Part shown: one piece after another, positions 33,466 through 44,713 of the stretch
Numbering within the stretch: position 1 is the stretch's first letter
Layout of the letters: the number at the start of each line of letters is the position of its first letter
Assembly (NCBI GenBank): GCA_023935145.1
Contig: CM043705.1
Span: 60,618,584-60,682,583 of the forward strand
Reading direction: 5' to 3'
DNA length: 64,000 nt
Origin: Bretschneidera sinensis
Taxonomy: Eukaryota; Streptophyta; Magnoliopsida; Brassicales; Akaniaceae
Position numbers and translations under genes: made by a program
The notes under the pieces: generated by a model
What the model was told of the DNA's origin: nothing
Seen by the model: the letters and a program-made list of their open reading frames with translations, nothing else
Database searches by the model: none

Positions 33466-34345
33466 TGTTGGAAATCACCTTAGCAAGATGCCCAGGTGGT
33501 GATCTTCCAAACACCCAAGTCTTGAATGACTTGTAGAAAGAATTTCAGCAATCGAACACAAGAACAGAAAATCAAAGAAAGAAAGAAGACGAGTAATTTG
33601 TTGCCGAGATTCGGCAATGTGCCTACGTCCCCGTGAGTTCCTCTGAACTCTCTACACTGTCTCAATGGTTCTTACAAAGTTACAGCAATCTCTTTCAAGA
33701 ATCCAAGTTCTTGAAGAACCAAGAAGAGAACGAGAAAGTGATAGACCTATTACAATGCTTTCTATCAATTCTCTACTAACCTCTCTTCTTTACAACCAGC
33801 CTCACTACAAGAGTCCCTCTTGTGTTTATGTCTCTCACACAATTGTCTCTTGTGTTTACAATGATCTCACAATGTCACAACCTGTGTGGTTCTCTCACAC
33901 ACCTTTTTCACCACTTGAAATGAGGCTAAGAAACCCTTTTTATAGCCTCTTAATTCTTGGACAATCTTGTGAATCATTCTTGACCCTTTGATCATGTTCT
34001 TCCTTTAATCTCAGCCCTTCATCACTCTCCAAGTGATGCTGTGCATTTTGGTGTGGTGCACACATGATTGGAGAGGTCTTATGCATGCTGGATCATATGC
34101 GCAGCCATGTGCTGTTTGCTGCGGCGTGACCTGATGCTGCAGCCTCCTGATGTTGCGTGCACACCTCCTGCCTGTGGGCAGAAACTTCCACAGTAGTGTG
34201 CCTGACCTTCCCATGCTCAAAATTGAAGCACACACATGTGTGCAACCTTATAACTTGCTCAAATTTGATATCCCACAATTGGTTTGGACATTAACCAACT
34301 TTAGACCATGTTTGGATATGTTTGAAACTTAGACAAATAACAACA
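33466..34345 (-). repeat. Copia 5' LTR (minus orientation)
   Basis: 880 bp, nearly identical to 28,903-29,782. It is followed on the minus strand by the primer site at 33,464-33,452. Confidence 0.92.
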
Positions 34346-34350
34346 TAACT

Positions 34351-34877
34351 CAATAAGGTTCATTAGTCCACTAAAACTCGTTTTAGCTCATACCCTTAGA
34401 GAAATATTCTTAACAATATCTCCAAGTCCTTTAACTAGTAATTCAATAATAATTTACCAATGCTCACAAAATCAATGCAATCCCTTACTCTTGTCACCTT
34501 TCCAAATTTCTACCAACAACCAAACCACATAATAAAATCTTTACAAACACATGAAAGATATAATAATCGAAGTGTTTGTATCACATCAAAGCATTTACAT
34601 TCAGTATTCTCATCAAGGCCATCACCCAAAAGGTTTTACGAAACATAGCAAAACGAGGCCATTTCAATCAACATCAATTTATAAAACTCCCAAACATATG
34701 TCGACTCAACATAACGCTCAATATATCTTACCCCCACCTAAACTATTACGATTTACCACTCCTATGCAACATCCTCTCTAACTTTACACAACCGACTCCC
34801 CACAACTACTCTATACATCACGCACCATGAAAATTTAAGTCTAAAGAATCTTTAACCTAAAGCTCTGATACCAAAAT
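34351..34877. other. Ty3 derivative interior beside its primer site
   Basis: Continuation of the non-coding Ty3 interior split by the Copia insertion. The iMet primer site complement AGCTCTGATACCA lies at 34,861-34,873, four bases from the right LTR. No coding sequence is recognised. Confidence 0.75.
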
Positions 34878-36869
34878 TGCAACGACCCATCCCGAGCAGG
34901 CCCACTCAGGACGGTATCAATTATCTTTCGAAATCGAGCACCTGGACACACAAATATATACTACAACAGAACAACATCTAACATATATTAGTTAAGATCA
35001 TACAGAGATTACAACTATAAGGTTGTAGCTTTACAAAGTGTCTAAAGAGACACAGCCAACCAGTTACAACTTCACACCTAATATACAATATAACACTAAG
35101 AAAAAAGATTGACCGAGGATGCGACGCTCGTGGACCCACCTAAAACTTCATTGAACTTCAAAGCTTCACCACTTAAAATCCAAAATCACCTGAAAGGTTA
35201 GAAATAGGAAGGGGGGTGAGCTATAAAGCTCAGCGAGTTCTTACATTACACAAAGTAATCACTTGTTAGAAAAAGTTGAGGGCTTATTATTATTTCTTTT
35301 TCCTTTCTACTTTGTTTTTTCGTATACATAGTCATTTAGCACTTTGCAAAACAACAATCTTAGTAATCATAATACGGTCCTATAAGACCCACAACCAACT
35401 TGTAATCGCCATTCCATAGTCCATCAAAATATCACAATTTATCCATACAACCAAACATTTCATATGCCCCCATACGGGCTAAGTAATTCAAATTCATGTA
35501 TGATATGCCAATGCAGCATGATGCAATGAAATGTATCATCTCATTATCAATCATGATCCATCGGGGACGTCTCCCCACGTACCAGTACATTTCACAAACA
35601 ATAAATTTTCAGAACCCCCCTTGATCCAAGCCGGGTCCAATCATCCAAATATATTTGGTACCCTTTTTCACCCCTTGTGGGTAGGGACCTATTGTCCTCA
35701 CACATCACTCCCCCCTCAATAACATTCCGTAAATTTCAATGCATGATATGAAATGAAATCAAGTGATGAACATCATCAAATTCTCAACAATCCATACAAT
35801 CACACAACATTCAGCACAAAGGTTTTGAAATCACTATCTCATCATTAATATATAATTTACTTATCTTACCACATAGTTATAAATATAATTATTATATCTA
35901 AATAGCGAATTAAACTTCAAACTTCATACATACAATCATCCTAAAAATCTTCAAACTTCACACACTCTTATTACTTTCTTCAAAAGTTCCACAATACAGA
36001 AATTTCCAGATTTCTCTCAAATTTTCTCCCAACTTCAAATATTTCAAACTAAACCAATTTAAATTCAAATCATCCCAAATAAAGTTCTAGATAAACTTTA
36101 AGAAGTATAATTTAACTTAAAAATAGTTTGGACACAAAAATACCTCAAATTCTTGCTGAAAAACAGCTCACAAAACTGCCCAGAACACAAATTATTTCCA
36201 GAATTTCTGCACAATTATCCCAACTTATAAAACTCATAAATCCCTCAATTTAAATCCAAAAGACCTCAAAAAAAAGCCAAAAATCAACATCAAGAAGTCT
36301 AATTTAAGTTTTTAGTTGAACACTCTTCGAAATTACCTCAAAATCGGCACGAAAAAGCCAAGGGAACAAAACGGGCTATTCCTCCCCTGCTCGGAGCGTT
36401 GGGTCCATGCGCCACTGTAGCCTGCTCGTGGAGGCTCACCTCCCTGGCCGAAAGATAGCTGATGGTGGCAGAAGGAGGTTTTCAAATTTTGAGGGCAAAT
36501 GGAGCTTGAATAGTTAGGTTAAGGCTAGGTCAAAGTTTGGATGAAATGGGTTTTGAGAAGGAAAAAATCTGGAGCTTTTCTTTCTTTCCTCTCTCCTTCA
36601 GCCGAATTTGAAAATTGCCAAATGAGAGATTTTGCTATTCTAGGTCAACTTTTAGCTTATATACTCCCTCTAAGTCTTGGCCTTTTACCACTCTACCCTT
36701 CCCCTTCTTCTTTTATTAGTTTACATGCCATTTCCTTTAATTTTCCTTCTAGTATTTAAACAACCCCAAAGTTTTTGTTTCTTACTAGGAGTCCCCCTTA
36801 AAAGAAAGAAAAAAAAAATGAATTATAAAACAAGATTATGAAAGCTTAAAAGAAATATCGAGTTCTACA
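34878..36869 (-). repeat. Ty3 right LTR (5' LTR of minus element)
   Basis: 1,992 bp. It matches the left LTR except for a deletion of about 570 bp at 35,912 and a single instead of doubled 41-bp unit near 35,325. Ends TTCTACA at 36,869. Confidence 0.88.
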
Positions 36870-38012
36870 GAACATTGTAGCTCTACAAAAAGAAAAATGA
36901 AATTGAAGTGCAGTATGATATTTTAGTAATCGTAACAATTTAGTAAATGAGTGGTTAGTGGTTTTATTCTCCACTACATGAATTAAGGGTATCATAGATA
37001 GATTTTGTTTTTCTTTTTATTAAAAAATGGTTTACGAGATTGATTCATCATTGGATGATTGTCACAACATCCATAATATTGACGTAACTCATTCAAATGA
37101 TGCAATGAAATCTAAATATTCTCCCCAATTATTGAAGGGGACCTCTGAATTATTTTGATGACGAACTTTCTTCTTCTACCCACTGCCCTTCTCTTTTTTT
37201 GTAAAAAAAAAAATTACACTAACAAGAAAAGTGTAGTGTTCATCACCAAAGTTTAAACGAACACCAAATTTTACCTAAGATAATTTAGACAAAGTAATTC
37301 AAAGGAAAAAGAAAATTCTCATACCGGGAAGCTAAATGTGGAGAGACCTCTTTTCCTCGTTAAGGTATATTTAGCATGTGGTTCTGCTGTATGAAGCATG
37401 CATGTGAGTGACTGCCATTGATTAAGACCCATTGAATCCCCAATAAACATGATCCGTTTTCCTTTAAATCTCCTCAAGAAATCTTTCCCGTTAAATCTGT
37501 TTATATATATAAATTGTCTTATAAATCATGTAATTAATTATTAAATTAGTAAATGATTTCAGAGAGGAAAATTAAGGTTGGTAAATATGTACGTACTTTG
37601 GTAACGTGCATGAATTGGGCTTCCATCTGTTCTTAAGATAATCTTTGTCTGGTCGACCACTTTTATGGCAATCAAATTGTTTTGCTATAAAAGGGTAACT
37701 TTCTGAGCTGTAAAAAGGGTAAGAAGACGTAGTATCATTGTGATAATCCCAACTCCCCTCAAAATAATTACAATAATCAGTCGTTTCATATCTATATACT
37801 TCATAGCGGCATTTTGTATTCCAAAGGGTTACTTTTATTTTGCACTTACGACAATCATAATCTGTCCTATAGCCTTTCTTACATGGATAGCAAGGGTTGT
37901 CAGGTTTAAATTTGATCTCGTATTTCTTCCACAATTCTTTCACTTCCTCTTTTCCCCCAAAAACTTCGAAAGCTATTGCACCAGCAAGAAATATAGGAAG
38001 CCAAGCAACCAT
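36870..38012 (-). pseudogene. TBL: TBL-2, exons 1, 2 and start of exon 3 (split gene, 5' part)
   Basis: Exon 1 is 38,012-37,597 (416 nt, starts [15 protein letters not shown]), exon 2 is 37,496-37,325 with the GDS block, and the first 13 bases of exon 3 are 36,882-36,870. All three splice sites are kept. Residues follow TBL-4 closely ([32 protein letters not shown] has two changes, and Cys to Tyr in SESCPF may remove a disulphide). The gene resumes at 23,492 beyond 13.4 kb of retrotransposon. Splicing out that insert is most unlikely because it lies inside an exon. Confidence 0.9.
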
Positions 38013-40119
38013 TTTTTATCGTCAGTGTTTAAATATAAGACACAAAATTAATTAAGGAGATGGACTTATTACTACTAATTCATTTTGTTCAATACAACTC
38101 AAAGCCAGTTGATTAATTAACTCTTAAATACTGCTGTAGTTGTGGAGTAATTAAGCTACTTGCTCTAAAGCTTTATAAAAGATAATAATTATGCAGTTCG
38201 TAAAACGTGTAGAGAAAAAAGAAATGATTACTCATCTTCAGTTTCCGTCCATTTACATACTCTTTTTTACGTTGCAGTTAAGGACATATTAATTGGTAAC
38301 TGATTTGGTGAGCTCGAGCGTAATTTTCCGTGAGTTTGAGATCGTAATTTTTGTTCAATTTAATTGGTAGAAGTTTAACTTTAATAATTATAACCAAAAA
38401 AAAGAAAAGAATTTAATGCAAAAAGCCTTGGATTTTCTTCTCTTTCAATTTTTTTTATTGTATTCTTGTTTCAGTTTCCACGCTAGCTAGCAATTATGGG
38501 TTCTCTGAGCCATTCATATATTTTTTTTGGGTAATTTCATTTTGATCCCATGTGTTTATTTGGTTTTTCACTTTCTCCACTATGAATGCTGTTTAAAACC
38601 AATAAAGAATTAGGAACATCTCCGATAAATGTCATACATCTCACATATCAGCAAATATCAAATTCCGTAGTTTGAAAACAAAATCCAAAAAATGGAAGCT
38701 AATGACATTTTACCCAAGTCTTTCATAAATTATAATATATACAAATTATGTACTCGCGCAATGCACGTGCCAACACTATAGTACTGTTGCAGTAGTTTAT
38801 ATTTTAAAGTAATTTTGTTAACAATGAGAGAAATTAATTTATATAAAATTTAATAAGTTATTTGAATCGGATTAGGCAAATAAACACAAGGAAACTATTA
38901 TTTTAAGTGACTTAAGATTAAAGTGTACCTGAATTTTGAATGTATATAAACTTCTTTCCCGACAATGATTTTTTTAAATAAAATTTTTAGGCCACTATTT
39001 GAGTTTGAAATTAAGTGGAGTTATTTTTTTCTTTTTAATGTTTTTCACATTTAATCAAATAATTACATTATGTGTAAGGTAAATGAAATGTTCAGCATCT
39101 CATCATTTCCTACGTGAATGTTGTCGTGATATATATATTAATTACATTACTGTCAATTATATGGAGTAATATTTATATCTAAAAAAATAATTACAACTTT
39201 TAGATAGAGTACTAAATTGTTTAGATAAATTCTTTTTCTACATAGAATTAAATATTTTTTCGAGGGGAATTAGATGAATATTTTAATAAGATAATAGAAA
39301 ATCTTTTAAAAATAGCAGAAATCACAGCGTCAAATATTCAATAGGGATGACAACGAAGCGGGTTTGAACCACTACCGCCATCTTAGCTCACATACATATG
39401 GCAGGATTCAGTGCAACCTCTAGGAGGAGTAGGCCAGAAAAGCAAGAGATCAATGTAAAATAAATTGATTGTTTAATTTGTAAAAGATTTGCAATTGTAT
39501 AAGTAAATTCGAATTGTAATTCTGTGAAGAAAAGAAGATATCTATTTAATGTATTTAACTGTGTACAGAGTAGTACTGTCTTATCAACATACAGTACTTT
39601 TTATTAGGAAGATCACTTGTTCATATAGAATAGTAAATTGTGTTGAAGACAGACTTAATTTCAAAAAATACAAATAAATTCCGGTCAGTGAGAGGAAAAA
39701 GAAAACCTTGCTTCTTCAGGTCTTTCTTTCTCTCCATTGTGTTAACCTAGTAATTCTTGCTGAATGGAAGAAGCAACAATTGTCATTTTGCAACACAAAT
39801 TCCTATATGGTTTGCTGACAGGAAATAGCGGCTTTCAAATTTTTTTTTTTTTTCTTTTAAAGACACATACGTCACTAAAAAGAACAAAATAATTTTGTTG
39901 AAGAAGTAATTTCTACTGCAGAAATAGCCTCTCCCATCTTTTAATTCTTTTTCTTATTTTTGGTACTCTATTTAGCCACTAACTTGTACATGTAGGCCGG
40001 AAAAAGATTTTATATAATTTAGTTAGATTTTGATTAGTTATTCATTAAGGAACAAGGTAGGAATTACAAGTGTGTTTCACGTTATGATTTCTTGTGGAAA
40101 ACTTTGATTTGAAAATAAT
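38013..40119. other. TBL-array spacer between TBL-2 and TBL-3
   Basis: Contains the full 5' flank of TBL-2 (38,013-38,580, with a TTTATAAAAG TATA-like site near 38,172) and the spacer and 3' flank of TBL-3. It matches the spacers at 42,603 and 47,213 closely. No other gene is seen. Confidence 0.85.
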
Positions 40120-42602
40120 CTAGTTCTGAAGTAGAGTTGCATATAGGAGTTCATTCCAGGTATCAGGAAGTCCGGGGAGACACCAATGGCTGCAGTCTGT
40201 TCCAAGGGATTCTACATGACCGTAGGACGAGGGGTGACCATCTTTCCTTAGTTGTGATAAGGTTGTCACCTTAAGAAAATGAACTTTCTTTGGCATTGTA
40301 CCTATTACTTTTTCTAGAATTGCTTCCACTTTATGTAAACCTCCTGGATACTTAGACTCAAGCAATGGATGTGTTTCCCCTTTGCAAGTCTTCGCATTTT
40401 GATCCCCCAAATCTCTTGAACTGTGTTAAAAAAAAAAGAAAGAAAAATATGAAGATATGTAACAAATACATATGACACTATAGAAATTTACTTACTTGTG
40501 ATGATCTGGAGAAACACCCTGGAAGAAGATTTTGGTTTTGGTAGTATCCACATTAGAATTTACCTATCTAGCCCACGTATTCAATGCTTTCTCATATGCA
40601 ACCAAGCGATCCATGTCTTTGTATGTAGATTCCCCATCTTGAACAACATCCCATCTGTAAGGTTAATTTTTTTTTTTTTAGAATAGAAATATCACATAAA
40701 AGCAAGGTTTTTAATTTTGATTTCAACAAAGATTTCGAGAGTAAAAGAAATACGGAAGTACAGATGAAAATTTCAATTTCAATTTGAAATTGTAAAAGGG
40801 TCAAAAAATCCATCATCAAGAATTAATTCGTTCAATTGCCAGAAATTGACAAAAAAAAATTCCTCGAAATATTACCTATCTATTCATGGAAATTGAAGGA
40901 ATTTTCGTAATATCACACAAATTCTGAATTTTATTGGAAAATCCTGAGTTATTTGGTAAAACGATATGAAATGGTCAAGATGCGTGGAAATTTGAAATTT
41001 CAAGAAGATTGTGATCCTCGTATGCAAGGTCAGAGTGAACAAATCAGAAATCATGTGATGAACCAATGTAATGGAAAAGATCCAGGTTCTATAAAACCAA
41101 AAGTAACTTCAACTAATATTTTTGAATGATAGACACCTGAGATTGCGGTTCAAGGGAAGCAGTTGTCTTTTTTAATAGAATTCAATTTATGAACACAAAC
41201 ATATGAAGAGGGTATATATGATTGATTGCACTTTTCAGTTAAAAAAAATCCTCAATATTTAGAGACACAAATCAAGTGTTAATGAAAAACTTACGGCGTT
41301 TTGGATCCACTGTGAAGCCACCAATGCCATGTATTGAAGATCAATGCATCGATTCCCTTCCTTATTTCTCCATCGTTAATGGAATTAAGTTTTAAAATTC
41401 GCCGACCTTTCTCCCTAACAACATCAACTAGCAGTGCATTGCGGGAGAACATTAACGAAACATTGTAGCTCTACAAAAAGAAAAATGAAATTGAAGTGCG
41501 GTATGATATTTTAGTAATCGTAACAATTTAGTAAATGAGTGGTTAGTGGTTTTATTCTCCACTACATGAATTAAGGGTATCATAGATAGATTTTGTTTTT
41601 CTTTTTCTTAAAAAATGGTTTATGAGATTGATTCATCATTGGATGAATGTCACAACATCCATAATATTGACGTGACTCATTCAAATGATGCATTGAAATC
41701 TAAATATTCTCCCCAGTTATTGAATGGGACCTCTGAATTATTTTGATGACAAACTTTCTTCTTCTACGCACTGCCCCCCTCTTTTTTTTTTTAAAAAAAA
41801 AAATTACACTAACAAGAAAAGTGTAGTGTTCATCACCAAAGTTTAAACGAATACCAAATTTAACCTAAGATAATTTAGAGAAAGTAATTCAAAGGAAAAA
41901 GAAAATTCTCATACCGGGAAGCTAAATGTGGAGAGACCTCTTTTCCTCGTTAAGGTATATTTAGCATGTGGTTCTGCTGTATGAAGCATGCATGTGAGTG
42001 ACTGCCATTGATTAAGACCCATTGAATCCCCAATAAACATGATCAGTTTTCCTTTAAATCTCCTCAAGAAATCTTTCCCGTTAAATCTGTTTATATATAT
42101 AAATTGTCTTATAAATCATGTAATTAATTATTAAATTAGTAAATGACTTTAGAGAGGAAAATTAAGGTTGGTAAATATGTACGTACTTTGGTAACGTGCA
42201 TGAATTGGGCTTCCACCTGTATTTAAGATAATCTTTGTCTGGTTGACCATTTTTATGGCAATCAAATTGTTTTTCTATAAAAGGGCAACTTTCTGAGCTG
42301 TAAAAAGGGTAAGAAGACGTAGTATCATTGTGATAATCCCAACTCCCCTCAAAATAATTACAATAATCAATCGTTTCATTTCTATATACTTCATAGCGGC
42401 GTTTTGTATTCCAAAGGGTTACTTTTATTTTGCACTTACGACAATCATAATCTGTCCTATAGCCTTTCTTACATGGATAGCAAGGGTCGTCAGGTTTAAA
42501 TTTGATCCCGTATTTCTTCCACAATTCTTTGACTTCCTCTTTTCCCCCAAAAACTTCAAAAGCTATTGCACCAGCAAGAAATATAGGAAGCCAAGCACCC
42601 AT
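40120..42602 (-). pseudogene. TBL: TBL-3, PC-esterase gene with premature stop
   Basis: Exons 42,602-42,187, 42,086-41,915, 41,470-41,295, 40,654-40,496 and 40,420-40,120 have the same lengths as TBL-4 and intact splice sites. GDS (exon 2) and DCSHWCLPG (exon 5) are both present. Exon 4 has TAG at 40,566-40,564 where the sisters read TGG (WARWV), truncating the protein before the DxxH motif. Other changes at conserved places are Trp to Arg in 'GEIWKG' (exon 3) and Trp to Leu in 'SRDWGDQ' (exon 5). Three Trp losses suggest relaxed constraint. This is a recent pseudogene, unless the stop is a sequence error. Confidence 0.88.
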
Positions 42603-44713
42603 TTTTTATCGTCAGTGTTTAAATATAAGACACAAAAATAATTAAGGAGATGGACTTATTACTACTAATTCATTTTGTTCAATACAACTCAAAGCCAGTT
42701 GATTAATTAACTCTTAAATACTGCTGTAGTAGTGGAGTAATTAAGCTAATTGCTTTATTGCTTTATAAAAGATAATAATTATTCAGTTCGTAAAACGTGT
42801 AGAGAAAAAAGAAATGACTACTCATCTTCAGTTTCCGTCCATTTACATACTCTTTTTTACGTTGCAGTTAAGGATATATTAATTGGTAACTGATTTGGTG
42901 AGCTCGAGCGTAATTTTCCGTGAGTTTGAGATCGTAATTTTTGTTCCATTTAATTGGTAGAAGTTTAACTTTAATAATTATAACCAAAAAAAAGAAAAGA
43001 ATTTAATGCAAAAAGCCTTGGATTTTCTTCTCTTTCAATTTTTTTTTTTTTTGTATTCTTGTTTCAGTTTCCACGCTAGCTAGCAATTATGGGTTCTCTG
43101 ATCCATTCATATATTTTTTTTGGGTAATTTCATTTTGATCCCATGGGTTTATTTGGTTTTTCACTTTCTCCACTATGAATGCGGTTTAAAACCTATAAAG
43201 AATTAGGAACATCTCCGATAAATGTCATACATCTCACATATCAGCAAATATCAAATTCCGTAGTTTGAAAACAAAATCCAAAAAATGGAAGCTAATGACA
43301 TTTTACCCAAGTCTTTCATAAATTATAATATATACAAATTATGTACTCGCGCAATGCACGTGCCAACACTATAGTACTGTTGTAGTAGTTTATATTTTAA
43401 ACTAATTTTGTTAACAATGAGAGAAATTAATTTATATAAAAATTAATATGTTATTTGAATTGGATTAGGCAAATAAACACGATGAAACTATTATTTTAAG
43501 TGACTTAAGATTAAAGTGTACCTGAATTTTGAATGTATATAAACTTCTTTCAAGACAATGATTTTTTTAAATAAAATTTTTAGGCCACTATTTGAGTTTG
43601 AAATTAAGTGGAGTTATTTTTTTCTTTTTAATGTTTTTCACATTTAATCAAATAATTACATTATGTGTAAGGTAAATGAGATGTTCAGCATCTCATCATT
43701 GCCTACGTGAATGTTGTCGTGATATATATATTAATTACATTACTGTCAATTATATGGAGTAATATTTATATCTAAAAAAATAATTACAACTTTTAGATAG
43801 AGTACTAAATTGTTTAAATGAATTCTTTTTCTACATAGAATTAAATATTTTTTCAAGGGGAATTAGATGAATATTTTAATAAGATAAGAGAAAATCTTTT
43901 AAAAATAATAGAAATCACAGCGTCAAATATTCAATAGGGATGACAACGAAGCGGGTTTGAACCACTACCGCCATCTTAGCTCACATACATATGGCAGGAT
44001 TCAGTGCAACCTCTAGGAGGAGTAGGCCAGAAAAGCAAGAGATCAATGTAAAATAAATTGATTATTTAATTTGTAAAAGATTTGCAATTGTATAAGTAAA
44101 TTCGAATTGTAATTCTGTGAAGAAAAAAAGATATCTATTTAATGTATTTAACTGCGTACAGAGTAGTACTGTCTTATCAACATACAGTACTTTTTATTAG
44201 GAAGATCATTTGTTCATATAGAATAGTAAATTGTGTTGAAGACTGACTTAATTTCAAAAAATACAAATAAATCCCGGTCAGTGAGAGGAAAAAGAAAATC
44301 TTGCTTCTTCAGGTCTTTCTTTCTCTCCATTGTGTTAACCTAGTAATTCTTGCTGAATAGAAGAAGCAACAATCGTGATTTTGCAACCCAAATTCCTTTA
44401 TGGTTTGCTGGCAGGACATAGCGGCTTTCAAATTATTTATTTATTTTCTTTTAATGACACATACGTCACTAAAAAGAACAAAATAATTTTGTGGAAGAAG
44501 CAATTTCTACTGCAGAAATAGCCTCTCCCATCTTTTAATTCTTTTTCTTATTTTTGGTACTCTATTTAGCCACTAACTTGTACATGTAGGTCGGAATAAG
44601 ATTTTATATAATTTAGTTAGATTTTGATTAGTTATTCATTAAGGAACAAGGTAGGAATTACAAGTGTGTTTCACGTTATGCTTTCTTGTGGAAAACTTTG
44701 ATTTGAAAATAAT
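42603..44713. other. TBL-array spacer between TBL-3 and TBL-4
   Basis: The 5' flank of TBL-3 (TATA-like TTTATAAAAG near 42,762) followed by the common spacer and TBL-4 3' flank. No gene is supported. Confidence 0.85.

Larger units (their letters stand above)
28903..34345 (-). mobile_element. Defective Copia LTR retrotransposon nested in Ty3 derivative
   Basis: 5,443 bp bounded by perfect TAACT duplications at 28,898-28,902 and 34,346-34,350. Both LTRs are 880 bp (28,903-29,782 and 33,466-34,345) and nearly identical by eye, so this is one of the younger insertions. The primer site on the minus strand, TGGTTTCAAAGCT (33,464-33,452), is a two-mismatch form of the iMet site. The polypurine tract is the complement of 29,783-29,798. 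The minus strand encodes gag, protease, integrase and a collapsed RT/RNase H. Internal deletions and stops make it non-autonomous. It belongs to the same family as the Copia at 6,384. Confidence 0.93.
23493..36869 (-). mobile_element. Large Ty3 chromovirus-type LTR element inserted in TBL-2 exon 3
   Basis: The left LTR is 23,493-26,095 and the right LTR 34,878-36,869, both with TG..CA ends on the minus strand. The primer site AGCTCTGATACCA (complement of the tRNA-iMet site) at 34,861-34,873 and the polypurine tract (complement of CTCCCCTCC) at about 26,096-26,112 fix minus orientation. The flanks read GAAAC and GAAC around the cut, a target duplication with one base lost. Almost no coding sequence remains except a polyprotein C-terminus at 26,165-26,395. 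A Copia element (28,903-34,345) and a Copia LTR fragment (27,490) lie inside. The element is a dead derivative, similar in build to large non-coding retrotransposon derivatives. Confidence 0.88.

Noticed and set aside
42330..42641. A 103-codon open frame on the plus strand opposite TBL exon 1, repeated in several units
   Set aside because: It is the antisense shadow of a conserved exon; its residues track the exon's codons and it crosses the start codon region without its own signals.
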